Positions 41,122 to 50,708 are shown, counted from the first letter of the stretch. The stretch: DNA of 64,000 nt from Scatosoma sp045655705 (GCA_045655705.1 JAZOPU010000009.1:4318-68317), one strand, 5' to 3'. Numbers and translations are program-made. Notes: a model not told the origin generated them from the letters alone.

Positions 41122-42917
41122 TAAAGAAAGGATTTGACCGCGCGTTTTTGGACGAGCTTAAACAAAAAAACGATCTCGTGGACGTGGTTACCAGCTACGT
41201 AGCACTGGATAGAAAAGGCAATACGCATTGGGCTTGCTGTCCTTTCCACCACGAGCGCACGCCGTCGTTTGCAGTCAATCAAGCGGAGCAATTTTATCAT
41301 TGCTTTGGTTGCGGAGCGTCGGGTGACGTTATCAAATTCGTGCAAGAGATTGAAAGCACCGATTATATCGGCGCGATCCGTATTTTGGCAGGACGCGCGA
41401 AAATGGAAGTACCCGAAAGCAATTTCGATAGCGAAAAAGCCTTGGAAACCAAGAAAAAACGGGATACGCTTGCTAAAATTATGCTGGAAAGCGCACGCTT
41501 TTATCTGGGTAATTTATATAGCGGGGATTCCCGTGCCGACGCGCATTTGCAATATATCCATAACCGTAAGCTTTCCCCCACGACGGTGAAAAAGTTCGGT
41601 TTGGGCGCGTCGCTGGATTTCTTCTCGCTCCCTGATTATTTGCAGGATAAAGGCTTTTCAAGACAAGACCTTATCGATAGCGGGGTTTGCGGGGAGAGCA
41701 AAGCAGGCAAGCTTATCGACACGCAGGCGGGAAGACTGATTTTTCCCATCATCAATGCGTTCGACGAAGTGGTGGCGTTTGGTGGTAGACTGCTGGAAAA
41801 GGCGGATTTTGCCAAGTATAAGAACACCAAGGAAACACTGCTTTTCAATAAAAGCAAAACGCTGTATAATATCAACCTGCTGAAAAAATACAAACGCACG
41901 CAAACGGTGAAAGAAGTGATTATCGTCGAAGGGTATATGGACACGATTTCCTTATACCAAGCGGGGTTTGAAAACGTGGTAGCGTCTATGGGTACGTCGC
42001 TCACCAAAGACCAAGCAAGGCTTGTCAAACGCTATTCGGATAATATTTTGATCAGCTACGACGGCGATTTTGCAGGGCAAAAAGCCGACCTTCGCGGACT
42101 GGAAATTTTAAAAGACGAGCATTTGAACGTACGCGTCGTGCCCATGCCCGACGGGCTTGACCCCGACGACGTGGTGAAAAAGGGCGCGGGCGAATATCAA
42201 AAATGCCTGGACGCGGCAATGCCGCTCATTGATTATAAAATCCACGCGTTAGAGCGCAAATACGACTTGGGTAGAACGGAAGAAAAACGCGCGTTCGTGG
42301 CGGAAGCAATCAAGGTCGTTGCCGAAGCGGAGAGCGAAGCGGTCAAGGAAGAATTGCTCAAAAAATTGCGCGAAAGGACGGGCATAAGCTATCACGCGTT
42401 AGAGCGCGACTTACAGCGCGCAGGCAAAGAACCTGTGCGGGAACAAAAAAACGTGGAAAAATTGCAAATCGCGGAAGTGGCGGCGGGCGCGGATAAAACG
42501 GCAAAAGCCACACGGTTTATTTTGGCGGCAAAGCTTTTTTCCAAGCCGTACGCAAAAGATTTTTCGCTTGAAAGTATTCGTTTTGAAACGGAGACGCATA
42601 AAACGGTTGCCGAGTATATCACGGAGCGGGAAAAAGCGGGCGAGCGTATACGTCCGAGCGAGCTGTTTGAGATTTTGGGCGAAGAGAGTGCGGAGTTTAA
42701 CGCCATACTCGATTTGAACTACGAGGACAAGCTTTCAGGCGACGTTGCCGAGCGGTTTTTCATAGATAGCGTGAAAACGCTTGAAAGGGCGAATATTGAA
42801 AGCGAGATTGCAAAAATCAGAAAAGAATACGAAACGGAAACGGACGACGAGAAAAAACGCGAAACGGCGAAACGGCTTGCCGAGTGCGTGCGTCGAAGAA
42901 ACGGTTTAAAAAAATAA
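41118..42917 (+). CDS. dnaG: DNA primase
   Basis: It makes RNA primers for replication. The 599-residue protein has the N-terminal CHC2 zinc finger (CCPFHHERTPSF ... FYHCFGCGASGD, about 38-68). In the TOPRIM core, EVIIVEGYMDTISLYQAG lies near 268 with ISYDGDFAGQKAD following. The C-terminal DnaB-binding helical domain is present. The GTG start overlaps the preceding stop. It lies 44 nt upstream of rpoD, as in many bacteria. Confidence 0.96.
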   Translation: MIKKGFDRAFLDELKQKNDLVDVVTSYVALDRKGNTHWACCPFHHERTPSFAVNQAEQFYHCFGCGASGDVIKFVQEIESTDYIGAIRILAGRAKMEVPESNFDSEKALETKKKRDTLAKIMLESARFYLGNLYSGDSRADAHLQYIHNRKLSPTTVKKFGLGASLDFFSLPDYLQDKGFSRQDLIDSGVCGESKAGKLIDTQAGRLIFPIINAFDEVVAFGGRLLEKADFAKYKNTKETLLFNKSKTLYNINLLKKYKRTQTVKEVIIVEGYMDTISLYQAGFENVVASMGTSLTKDQARLVKRYSDNILISYDGDFAGQKADLRGLEILKDEHLNVRVVPMPDGLDPDDVVKKGAGEYQKCLDAAMPLIDYKIHALERKYDLGRTEEKRAFVAEAIKVVAEAESEAVKEELLKKLRERTGISYHALERDLQRAGKEPVREQKNVEKLQIAEVAAGADKTAKATRFILAAKLFSKPYAKDFSLESIRFETETHKTVAEYITEREKAGERIRPSELFEILGEESAEFNAILDLNYEDKLSGDVAERFFIDSVKTLERANIESEIAKIRKEYETETDDEKKRETAKRLAECVRRRNGLKK

Positions 42918-42927
42918 AAGCAAAAAA

Positions 42928-42943
42928 ACGGAAACGTTTTATA
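42928..42943 (+). terminator. weak hairpin between dnaG and rpoD
   Basis: AAAACG pairs with CGTTTT around GAAA. It is short and has no following T-run; it may modulate rpoD expression or be chance. Confidence 0.3.
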
Positions 42944-42961
42944 TAAACGGAGGATAAAAGG

Positions 42962-44017
42962 GTGAATATATCCGAACAAAAACTTAACGAATTGGTGGCG
43001 GGGATCATTGAAAACTACGCCAAAAAGGGCAGCATTTCCACGAACGCGCTTTGCGATATCATGGAAAAATACGACACGGACGCAAACCAAATGGATTTCG
43101 TGTATAAGTCTTTAAGCGAAGCGGGTATCCAAATCGTAGACGAAGACCAAAGAGATCGCGAACTGTTTGAACAGGCGCTTTCCGATATCGGCTTGGACGA
43201 TCCCGTAAAGATGTATCTCAAAGACATCGGTAGAGTACCGCTTCTTACCGCGGACGAAGAAGTAGACCTTGCCCGTCGTATGCAAGAAGACGACGCAGCG
43301 GCGAAAAAACGCCTTTCCGAAGCCAACCTTCGATTGGTGGTTTCCATTGCCAAACGCTACGTGGGGCGGGGTATGCTTTTTCTTGATCTTATTCAGGAAG
43401 GCAATTTAGGGCTAATGAAAGCCGTGGAGAAATTCGATTATCAAAAAGGCTTCAAATTCTCCACCTACGCGACTTGGTGGATTCGTCAATCGATCACGCG
43501 TGCCATTGCCGATCAAGCGAGAACCATTCGTATTCCCGTGCACATGGTGGAAACGATCAACAAGCTCACTCGCGTGCAAAGACTGCTTTTGCAGGAATTT
43601 GGGCGTGAGCCTACGCCTGCGGAAATCGCGGAAAAAATGGGCGTGAGCGAAGAACGCGTTGTAGAAATACAAAAGATCGCGCAAGACCCCGTTTCCTTGG
43701 AAACGCCGATCGGCGAAGAAGAAGACAGCCACTTGGGCGACTTTATCGAAGACGAAAAAACGACGACGCCCAGTGATTCCGTGGCGTTTACCATGCTCAA
43801 AGAACAGCTCCTTGGCGTGCTCGACACGCTTACCCCGCGTGAAGAAAAGGTGTTGCGTCTTCGCTACGGTATCGACGACGGCAAACCCAGAACACTCGAA
43901 GAGGTGGGCAGAGAATTCAACGTAACGCGTGAGCGTATCCGTCAAATCGAAGCGAAAGCACTTCGTAAGCTTCGCCACCCCTCGCGTAGTAAAAAGCTTA
44001 AAGATTTTCTCGAATAA
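42962..44017 (+). CDS. rpoD: RNA polymerase primary sigma factor
   Basis: The housekeeping sigma-A. The 351-residue protein has region 1.1 (about 1-60), region 1.2 (DPVKMYLKDIG, about 80-90), region 2 with FSTYATWWIRQSITRAIADQ (about 165-185, -10 recognition), region 3 and region 4 with VGREFNVTRERIRQIEAKAL (about 317-336, -35 recognition). GGAGGATAAAAGG precedes the GTG start at 42962. The typical TTGACA-17-TATAAT promoters seen in this window match this factor. Confidence 0.97.
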   Translation: MNISEQKLNELVAGIIENYAKKGSISTNALCDIMEKYDTDANQMDFVYKSLSEAGIQIVDEDQRDRELFEQALSDIGLDDPVKMYLKDIGRVPLLTADEEVDLARRMQEDDAAAKKRLSEANLRLVVSIAKRYVGRGMLFLDLIQEGNLGLMKAVEKFDYQKGFKFSTYATWWIRQSITRAIADQARTIRIPVHMVETINKLTRVQRLLLQEFGREPTPAEIAEKMGVSEERVVEIQKIAQDPVSLETPIGEEEDSHLGDFIEDEKTTTPSDSVAFTMLKEQLLGVLDTLTPREEKVLRLRYGIDDGKPRTLEEVGREFNVTRERIRQIEAKALRKLRHPSRSKKLKDFLE

Positions 44018-44688
44018 TGGCTTACGGGAAACGGATAGATACGCTTTGTGGATTGCTTGTTCCTTGCAAGTCGTTTGCGGACGTGGGTTGCGATCACGGG
44101 TATTGTAGCGAATACGTGCTCAAAAACGGGCTTTGCGAGCAGGTGATTTTTTCCGATATCAGCAAGGGCAGTTTGCAAAAAGCGCAAACCTTGCTTGCGC
44201 CGTTCGTGGACGAACGTAAAGCCAAAGGCGTTTTGGGCGGTGGGTTCTACGGCGTGCCAAATACCACGGAGCAGGTGCTTATTGCGGGTATGGGCGGTGC
44301 GGAGATCGTGTCCATTTTGTCCGATAATCAATACGGTTTTATGCCCGAACGCTTTGTGTTCCAGCCTATGCACGACACGGAAAAACTGCGTAGATATATT
44401 TTAGAAAACGGCGGGTATATTGCGCGCGATTTCACCTTTGAAGATGGTAAGTTCTACGACGTGCTCGTGGGCGGAAGGGCAGACGAAACACATTTTACTT
44501 CGCCGTATACCGACGCGGAATACGAGTTTGGCAGGGAAAATTTGCAAGAAAAGGGCGAAGCGTTTGTCAAGCGTACGCAAAAGCTGATTAAGAATATTGA
44601 CAAATATTTAAAAGTTCCCACACTTGGAAAGGATAGCCAAGCGGAGCTGATACAAAGAAAAGCAAGACTTACGGAGGCGATTGAATGA
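44017..44688 (+). CDS. trmK: tRNA (adenine22-N1)-methyltransferase
   Basis: It methylates A22 in tRNAs. The 223-residue protein has RIDTLCGLLVPCKSFADVGCDHGYCSEYVL at the N terminus (SAM motif I at about 20-30), ISKGSLQKAQ near 50, LIAGMGGAEIVSIL near 88-101 and FQPMHDTEKLRRYI near 115. It begins directly at the rpoD stop (TAATGG). In Firmicutes trmK normally follows rpoD and precedes the nif3-like gene, exactly as here. Confidence 0.94.
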   Translation: MAYGKRIDTLCGLLVPCKSFADVGCDHGYCSEYVLKNGLCEQVIFSDISKGSLQKAQTLLAPFVDERKAKGVLGGGFYGVPNTTEQVLIAGMGGAEIVSILSDNQYGFMPERFVFQPMHDTEKLRRYILENGGYIARDFTFEDGKFYDVLVGGRADETHFTSPYTDAEYEFGRENLQEKGEAFVKRTQKLIKNIDKYLKVPTLGKDSQAELIQRKARLTEAIE

Positions 44689-45476
44689 AACTTGCCGATA
44701 TATATAAAGAGTGCGATTTTCTTGCGCCCAAAACGCTTTCCGACGAATATTGCGCAAAATACGACGCGTATGATAACAGCGGTATTTTGGTGGATACGGG
44801 CGACGAAATAAACCGTGTGGTATTTTCCCTTGATTTTTCCTTGCAAGCGATTGAAAAAGCGGAGCAAACGGGCGCAAATCTTATCATTACGCATCACCCT
44901 GCGATTTATGGAAAGATTAGTCATTTACGCGTTTCCGATTTTGATCCGATAGATAGCAAGCTCGTTAGGTGCTTAAAAAAAGGAATTAGTGTAATTTCTA
45001 TGCACCTTAATCTTGATTGCGCGAAGGACGGTATCGACGAAAGTCTTGCAAAGGCGCTTGGAAAAACGGGAGAGCAAACGCTTATGCACCCGTTGTCTAC
45101 GGGCGGTTACGGCAGAGCTTATGGGGTGGAGCAAACTTGTCTTGGCGACTTTGCGGAAAAAGTAAAAGCGAATTTACAAGCAAAAAAGGTACTTATTTAC
45201 GGGGAAGAGAATAGGAAGATTACACGCGTTGCAAGCTTTTGCGGCGGCGGTGCGGACGAAGAGAGCGTGCGTTTTGCCAAAGAACAGGGCGCGGACGTGA
45301 TCGTTTCTTCCGATTTTAAACATCATATCATCACGCTCGCCAAAGAGAGCAATCTTGCCGTGGTTGCGCTCACGCATTACGCGTCCGAGTGTTACGGCTT
45401 TGAAAAATTTTATCAAAAAATCCGTCGGAGCATATCCTTGCCGTGCGAGTTTTGCGCGGACGAAACGCTACTTTGA
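44685..45476 (+). CDS. Nif3-like dinuclear metal protein (YqfO type)
   Basis: A 263-residue protein of the Nif3/YbgI family. Metal-binding elements are ITHHPAIYG near 65-73, SMHLNLDCAKDG near 104-115 and the C-terminal HYASECYGFEKF near 230-241. It lacks the long central insert of Bacillus YqfO. The biochemical role is uncertain; GTP cyclohydrolase type 2-like activity has been proposed for relatives. It starts by ATGA overlap with trmK and lies 15 nt before the zinc-ribbon gene. Confidence 0.9.
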   Translation: MKLADIYKECDFLAPKTLSDEYCAKYDAYDNSGILVDTGDEINRVVFSLDFSLQAIEKAEQTGANLIITHHPAIYGKISHLRVSDFDPIDSKLVRCLKKGISVISMHLNLDCAKDGIDESLAKALGKTGEQTLMHPLSTGGYGRAYGVEQTCLGDFAEKVKANLQAKKVLIYGEENRKITRVASFCGGGADEESVRFAKEQGADVIVSSDFKHHIITLAKESNLAVVALTHYASECYGFEKFYQKIRRSISLPCEFCADETLL

Positions 45477-45491
45477 CGGGAGGAGTAATAT

Positions 45492-46187
45492 ATGTCACAG
45501 TTACAAGCAATTTTATCTTATCAAGAGATCGACAGAAAGCTTTTCAAGCTCGAAAACGAGCTTGCGGAAAGCGAAGAGCGCAAAAAGTACGTAAAACTGC
45601 AAAAGTTTTTAAAGACCGCGCCGGAAAAGTTGGATTCCTTGGAAGCGAAAGCCACGGCATTGAAAGCGGAAACGCAGTCGCTTTTGAAAAAGTACGAGCA
45701 AGCGGAAGCTTCGCTTGGCGATTTCGAGCATATCGACGAGCTTGTGGAAAGCGGTGCGGACGTATCTTTCTATAAAAAGAAAGCGCAGTCGGTATACGAC
45801 CAGTTGAAAAAGCTCAAAGCGGATATCCACGCGCTCACGGAAAACGTCAAGGCGACGGACGCGGAATATCAAAAACTCAAAAAGCAAGTTATTTCCGCGC
45901 AAAAACAATACGGCGAAGCGCAAGAAGCGTATAAAGCGGTAAAAGCTTCGCGCGAAGCGGAGAAAAAAGAAATCGAAACCGCGCTTGCGCAAGCGGAAAA
46001 GCAAGTGGACGAAGAGCTCTTAAAGCGTTATCAAACCAAACGAAAGGAGAAATTGTTCCCCGTCGTGGGCGAGCTGTACGCGGGCAGGTGCCCTTATTGC
46101 AGTATGGAACCGCCCATTGCCGCGCAAAGCAAACTTCCCGCGGGCGTCGATTGCGACAACTGCCATAGAATACTGTTTAGCAAATAG
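45492..46187 (+). CDS. coiled-coil protein with C4 zinc ribbon
   Basis: A 231-residue protein. A long charged coiled coil (about 10-180) ends in a zinc ribbon with CPYC near 199-202 and CDNC near 221-224. This corresponds to the zinc-ribbon family commonly found next to Nif3-like genes in bacteria (CdsZ-like). No nuclease or RNA-binding motif is obvious. AGGAG precedes ATG 45492. The function is unknown. Confidence 0.88.
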   Translation: MSQLQAILSYQEIDRKLFKLENELAESEERKKYVKLQKFLKTAPEKLDSLEAKATALKAETQSLLKKYEQAEASLGDFEHIDELVESGADVSFYKKKAQSVYDQLKKLKADIHALTENVKATDAEYQKLKKQVISAQKQYGEAQEAYKAVKASREAEKKEIETALAQAEKQVDEELLKRYQTKRKEKLFPVVGELYAGRCPYCSMEPPIAAQSKLPAGVDCDNCHRILFSK

Positions 46188-46223
46188 AAGCACTTTTTAT
46201 CGCGCTGTTGCGTATGATAAATC

Positions 46224-47267
46224 GTGCAAAAAGTAAGAGCGGAGATTTATTTAAAGAATATTCAAAGCAACGCGCGCGTATTTAAAACGCTTTGCGGCGT
46301 TTCCCTTTGTGCGGTCGTGAAAGCGGACGCCTACGGGCACGGCGCGGAAAGAGTTGCGTGCGCGTTGGAGCGTATTGCCGATTGTTTCGCCGTGTCCATT
46401 CTCGACGAAGCGATCAAAATCCGCACCGCCGTTTGCGGAAAGGATATTATCATTCTAACGCCCCCAACGAGCGAGCAGGAAATTTATCTTGCCGCGAAAA
46501 ACGGGTTTATTATCAGCGTGGGGGATTTATCTTGCGCAAAGCTCGTGGAGAAAACGGCGCGGCTTTATCAAACGCTCGTGCGCGTACATTTGAAAGTGAA
46601 TACGGGTATGAACCGTTACGGTATGGATATAAAGACCTTGGAGCGTGTGTGTAAGCTGTTTGTTGGGCAAAACCGCGTTTGTGTAGAAGGGCTGTATTCG
46701 CATTTATACGGCGAAAGCAAAGAAAGCGCGGTATTGCAACGCGAACGGTTTGAAAAAATGCGTACGCTTGCCAAACGCTTTTTTGAAAATATCCGTTGTC
46801 ATTTGAGCGCCACCCGCGGTGCGTTGCTTGGGGAAACATACCGCTACGATATGGTGCGGATTGGTATTGGCTTATACGGGTATTTGCCAAGCGGTGAAAA
46901 AAACTTGCCATTAAAAAAGGCAATGAAAGTCTACGCGCAAGTCACGGCAACGGGCAGGTATACGGGCGGCGGCGCGGGGTATGGAGAACACCCAGCGCAT
47001 ATAAAAAAGGGCGAGCGTATACACGTTTGCAGGTTTGGGTATGCGGACGGATTTTTGCGTAAAAGAAAGAACGGCACGCACGGCTTTGAAAAGAATGCGA
47101 ATAATTTATGTATGGACGCGTGCGTGCGTAAAGGCTATGCAAAAAAAGGCGATTGGATAACGGTGTTAGACGACGCGGAAAAAACGGCGAAAATCACGGG
47201 CACGATAGCCTATGAAGTGTTGTGTTCGGCAACGCGCCGCGCGGAGATAGAGTATTTGTATGAATAA
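46224..47267 (+). CDS. alr: alanine racemase
   Basis: It supplies D-alanine for cell wall. The 347-residue protein has the PLP lysine in AVVKADAYGHG near residue 30, HLKVNTGMNRYG near 125 (family usually KVDTGM), the catalytic Tyr element GAGYGEH near 252, RFGYADGF near 272, and the NLCMDACV block near 292. The length is shorter than 370, and motifs such as HxANS are altered (HLSAT), so it is a divergent Alr. The start is GTG 46224, because a stop lies two codons upstream and the conserved N terminus starts here; there is no evident ribosome site. It overlaps the next gene by 8 nt. Confidence 0.85.
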   Translation: MQKVRAEIYLKNIQSNARVFKTLCGVSLCAVVKADAYGHGAERVACALERIADCFAVSILDEAIKIRTAVCGKDIIILTPPTSEQEIYLAAKNGFIISVGDLSCAKLVEKTARLYQTLVRVHLKVNTGMNRYGMDIKTLERVCKLFVGQNRVCVEGLYSHLYGESKESAVLQRERFEKMRTLAKRFFENIRCHLSATRGALLGETYRYDMVRIGIGLYGYLPSGEKNLPLKKAMKVYAQVTATGRYTGGGAGYGEHPAHIKKGERIHVCRFGYADGFLRKRKNGTHGFEKNANNLCMDACVRKGYAKKGDWITVLDDAEKTAKITGTIAYEVLCSATRRAEIEYLYE

Positions 47268-47880
47268 TTTACGGTTTGTAAAAGACGAAGAAACGGATAT
47301 CGTGGAACGCAAAAAGCAGTTGCGCGCGTATATGAAAAACCGCCGCGCGGAAAACGAAAACCGTGATTTGAAAGAAGAACTGCTAACGAAAAACGCGCTT
47401 TCGCTTGTGGAAACGCTTTTCGCGGAGAGAATGGGTAAAGGCGAACAATTGCGTTGTTTTTGCTATCTTTCCTATTCGTCGGAAGCGGGCACGGATATGC
47501 TCGTGGAAAAATTACAGGAAAAGGGCGTGGAAGTGCTTTGTCCAATGGTGGAAGGCAAGGAAATGTCCGCCGTGGCGCTTTGCGAAGATTGCGCGCTTTC
47601 CAAATGGGGCATACGCGAGCCTGTGGGCAAAGCGTATACGGGCGATATTGACCTGATCGTGCTTCCGCTTTTGGCGGTGGACAGGCAGGGCAATAGGCTT
47701 GGCTATGGCGGTGGGTACTACGATAAATTTTTGCAAAAACACCCCAAAGCGATAACCGTGGCATATTGCTACGATTTCCAAATCGTGCAAAGCGTGCCTG
47801 TGGAAAGCACGGACAAAAGCGTGCAATATATCGTTACGGACAAGCGTATAGAAAAGACGAAAGAAAAAAAGAAGGTGTGA
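47260..47880 (+). CDS. 5-formyltetrahydrofolate cyclo-ligase
   Basis: It converts 5-formyl-THF to 5,10-methenyl-THF with ATP. The 206-residue protein has ERKKQLRAYMKNRRAE near 15-30, the catalytic and phosphate loop LGYGGGYYDKFL near 147-158, and IVLPLLAVDRQGNR just before it. The start ATG 47260 overlaps alr by 8 nt. The C-terminal tail is Lys-rich (KTKEKKKV). Confidence 0.93.
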   Translation: MNNLRFVKDEETDIVERKKQLRAYMKNRRAENENRDLKEELLTKNALSLVETLFAERMGKGEQLRCFCYLSYSSEAGTDMLVEKLQEKGVEVLCPMVEGKEMSAVALCEDCALSKWGIREPVGKAYTGDIDLIVLPLLAVDRQGNRLGYGGGYYDKFLQKHPKAITVAYCYDFQIVQSVPVESTDKSVQYIVTDKRIEKTKEKKKV

Positions 47881-47882
47881 TT

Positions 47883-48620
47883 ATGACGAAATTCAAAAAG
47901 ACGATGAAAAAAATCGGCAGACAAATTTGGGAGCTGTTCAAAGGCTCGATCCCCGCGGCTCTTATGTATTTTTGCGCGGGTACGATTCTTTTGATGCTCA
48001 CAATGAAAGGCGAAGAAGCGCTCGTTTGGGACGGCAAAAAGCTGGCTTGGACGATCGTGTGCATTTTGGGCGGGGCGGGCTATAACGCGCTCGTAACCTA
48101 CGCACAGGGCGGAAACGCGTATGAAATGCTGGTTTCGGGTAATATGAAGCGTACTTCCGAATTTACGCGTGGCGGGGAGATTAAAATTTCTTCGCATAAA
48201 TACGCCAAGGAATATAGACCTTGGAAAGGGTTTGCAGTGGGTGCACTCATTTCCCTGTATACGGTGTTTGCAGGGCTTATATTCGGGGCAAACCAAACGG
48301 CGATTGATACGCAAACCATGAGCAAAGGACTTGCCGTTCTTTTGATTATTTGTTTCCTGCTTTCGGGTTGGTCCATCTTGCCTTTATACTACGTCAATGC
48401 AAGCGGAGCGGGTTACGTGAATTATTATTGGTCGTTGCTGTTCGCGCTCATTCCTATAGCGGTTACGGGCGTGATGTATATCGTCGGGGCGTATGGCAGA
48501 AGAAATAAAACCATTCGTCAGCAAGAGCTTGCCGATAAAGCGGCGGCGGCGCAGGTTGTCAAAGAAAAGAAAATTAACTATGGCGGTTTGCCTGGAACAA
48601 AACCGCGTAAGCGTAAATAA
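47883..48620 (+). CDS. unknown membrane protein
   Basis: A 245-residue protein with about five hydrophobic helices (near 22-42, 58-75, 120-142, 155-175 and 192-212) and a basic C terminus (TKPRKRK). Between helices 2 and 3 is a soluble loop with EYRPWKGF, a Trp/Pro-rich element. The start ATG 47883 follows AAGAAGGTG. It lies 2 nt after the folate cyclo-ligase gene and 14 nt before rsmD. I do not recognise the family. Confidence 0.7.
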   Translation: MTKFKKTMKKIGRQIWELFKGSIPAALMYFCAGTILLMLTMKGEEALVWDGKKLAWTIVCILGGAGYNALVTYAQGGNAYEMLVSGNMKRTSEFTRGGEIKISSHKYAKEYRPWKGFAVGALISLYTVFAGLIFGANQTAIDTQTMSKGLAVLLIICFLLSGWSILPLYYVNASGAGYVNYYWSLLFALIPIAVTGVMYIVGAYGRRNKTIRQQELADKAAAAQVVKEKKINYGGLPGTKPRKRK

Positions 48621-48634
48621 CACGGAGAAAACAT

Positions 48635-49174
48635 ATGCGTATTATCGGCGGAAAACACAGAAGCCGTGTGCTTACGGAATTTGCGGGCGAGGACGTGCGA
48701 CCCACGTCCGATCGCGCAAGAGAAGCACTGTTTAATATATTGTCCTTTACCGTGCGCGGCGCGAGAGTTCTCGACCTGTTTGCAGGCAGCGGGGCTTTGG
48801 GCTTGGAAAGCCTGTCCCGCGGTGCGAAAGAAGCGGTTTTTAACGACGCGTCCAAGGCAAGTATCGCGATTTTAAAAAAGAATATAACCACGCTCAAAGA
48901 AGAAAACGTGCGCATTTATAACTACGATTTTTCCGTATGTTTAGACGCTGTGCAAGGTCAGTTCGATATCGTGTTTATCGATCCGCCCTATAAGCAAGAA
49001 TACGGAGCGCAGGCACTGAAAAAAATCGCGGAACGCGGGCTTTTGACGGAAAGCGGCGTTGCCGTCTACGAGCGGGATAGACCGTTCGACGGCGAAGTTG
49101 CAGGGCTTAAAAAATACGACGAACGCCGATATGGGAAAGCGTATTTCACGTTTTTTTGTCGGGACAAGGAGTAG
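48635..49174 (+). CDS. rsmD: 16S rRNA (guanine966-N2)-methyltransferase
   Basis: It methylates G966 of 16S rRNA in the 30S subunit. The 179-residue protein has RIIGGKHRSRVL at 2-13, RPTSDRAREALFNIL near 28-42, VLDLFAGSGALGLESLSRGA near 51-70 (SAM site) and the catalytic FIDPPYKQE near 112. Its pairing with coaD (starting 3 nt later) is a conserved Firmicutes arrangement. Confidence 0.95.
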   Translation: MRIIGGKHRSRVLTEFAGEDVRPTSDRAREALFNILSFTVRGARVLDLFAGSGALGLESLSRGAKEAVFNDASKASIAILKKNITTLKEENVRIYNYDFSVCLDAVQGQFDIVFIDPPYKQEYGAQALKKIAERGLLTESGVAVYERDRPFDGEVAGLKKYDERRYGKAYFTFFCRDKE

Positions 49175-49177
49175 AAA

Positions 49178-49666
49178 ATGAACGAAAAGAGAAAATGTGT
49201 GTTTGCGGGTACGTTCGATCCACCTACGCTTGGGCACGAAGCGATCATTCGCGATTGCTTGCAAATGTTCGACGAAGTGGTGGTGGCGATTATGGTCAAT
49301 CCCAAAAAGCAACCTGCATTTTTAGTGGAAGAACGCAAGCAAATGCTTGAACTTATAACGAAAAACGATCCGCGCGTGCGTATCGTAAGCTTTACGGGTA
49401 CGGTCGCGGAACTACTCAAAGCGGAAAATACCAAATTCTACGTGCGCGGGATTAGAAACGGCACGGATTTAGACTTTGAAAACGCAAATTTTTACGCAAC
49501 GAAAAAACTCGATAAGGATATTATCGCAATCTATTTGCCCTGCCCACAGGAGCTTTTGCACGTAAGCTCGTCGATGGTGAGAAACTCGTTGAAGTTTCAA
49601 ACGCCGATTGAAGAATACGTAAGTAAAGAAGTGCGGGAATATATCGAAGAACGAAAGAGAGGATAA
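49178..49666 (+). CDS. coaD: phosphopantetheine adenylyltransferase
   Basis: It makes dephospho-CoA from 4'-phosphopantetheine and ATP. The 162-residue protein has the nucleotidyltransferase motif GTFDPPTLGHEAII near 9-22 (T/HxGH), ERKQMLE near 52, YVRGIRNGTDLDFE near 88-101 and the C-terminal VSSSMVRNSLKF near 129-140 (family ISSTxVR). It begins 3 nt after rsmD and is followed directly by the DAHP synthase. Confidence 0.96.
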   Translation: MNEKRKCVFAGTFDPPTLGHEAIIRDCLQMFDEVVVAIMVNPKKQPAFLVEERKQMLELITKNDPRVRIVSFTGTVAELLKAENTKFYVRGIRNGTDLDFENANFYATKKLDKDIIAIYLPCPQELLHVSSSMVRNSLKFQTPIEEYVSKEVREYIEERKRG

Positions 49667-49669
49667 AAA

Positions 49670-50692
49670 ATGTTAGAAAAACAAAATTTCATTCCCGAAC
49701 CGGAAGAATTTATTGCGGAAACGCCAATGACGGAAGCACTTAAAAAAATAAAAGCTGAACGGGATAAACAGGTGCGCGACGTGATCAGCGGAAAAAGCGA
49801 TAAAATGCTCGTAGTGGTAGGGCCTTGCTCGGCGCACGAGCCTGCACCCACGCTTGAATACATTTCACGGCTTGGAAAACTCAACGAAAAACTCAAAGAT
49901 AAACTGGTTATCGTGCCGAGAATTTACACGAACAAACCCCGCACCAAAGGCGTAGGATATAAAGGAATGTTTTTACAGCCCGATCCCGAAGGCACGGCGG
50001 ATATCGTGCGCGGGATTCGCAGTATTCGTCAACTGCACCTTGCAGCAATGAACGAATCGGGCTTAACTTCCGCGGACGAAATGCTCTATCCTGAAAACAC
50101 GCCGTACGTAGAAGATTTGCTTTCCTATCACGCGGTGGGCGCACGGAGCGTGGAAGACCAGCTGCACCGTCAAGTAGCGAGCGGTATCGACGCGCCCGTG
50201 GGTATGAAAAATCCTATGAGCGGAAATATCCTTGCACTCGTTAATTCCATCTACGCGGCGCAAAGCCCGCAGGTGTTTAAATACCGTAACTATCAAGTAA
50301 GCTCTGACGGCAATCCCTACGCGCACGCAATCTTGCGCGGCGGCGTGGACGGGGCTGGCAACGACGTGCCTAATTTCCACTATGAAACGGTTATGCAGCT
50401 TGCGCAAATGTATAACGGAAGTAACTTGCAAAACCCCGCGGTCATTATTGATTGCAACCACTCCAACTCGGGCAAACAGTTCCGTCAACAAATCCGTATT
50501 GCGGAAGAAGTGATGCAAAACCGTCGGTTTGACGCGGACTTTAAAAAACTCGTCAAAGGCTTTATGATTGAAAGCTTTTTGGTGGAAGGTGCGCAAAAAC
50601 ACGACGAAGTGTTCGGGAAATCTATCACCGATCCCTGCCTTGGTTGGGAAGATACGGAAAGACTTTTGTGCGATTTAGCGGAGCAGGTATAA
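49670..50692 (+). CDS. DAHP synthase, type I alpha (AroG-like)
   Basis: It condenses PEP and erythrose 4-phosphate to DAHP, the first shikimate step, missing from the aro cluster at 18.8-24 kb. The 340-residue protein has VVVGPCSAHEP near 47-57, PRIYTNKPRTKGVGYKGM near 83-100 (PEP site), GMKNPMSGN near 181 and IDCNHSNSGKQ near 262. It lies 3 nt after coaD and upstream of pheA, so precursor entry and phenylalanine branch genes are adjacent. Feedback regulation is likely, but effector type cannot be read. Confidence 0.93.
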   Translation: MLEKQNFIPEPEEFIAETPMTEALKKIKAERDKQVRDVISGKSDKMLVVVGPCSAHEPAPTLEYISRLGKLNEKLKDKLVIVPRIYTNKPRTKGVGYKGMFLQPDPEGTADIVRGIRSIRQLHLAAMNESGLTSADEMLYPENTPYVEDLLSYHAVGARSVEDQLHRQVASGIDAPVGMKNPMSGNILALVNSIYAAQSPQVFKYRNYQVSSDGNPYAHAILRGGVDGAGNDVPNFHYETVMQLAQMYNGSNLQNPAVIIDCNHSNSGKQFRQQIRIAEEVMQNRRFDADFKKLVKGFMIESFLVEGAQKHDEVFGKSITDPCLGWEDTERLLCDLAEQV

Positions 50693-50708
50693 GACAAGGA
50701 GAAAAGTT

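Noticed and set aside
46190..46226. Leaderless promoter for alr
   Set aside because: A TATGAT lies at the correct distance from the GTG, but no -35 element is present at 16-18 bp.
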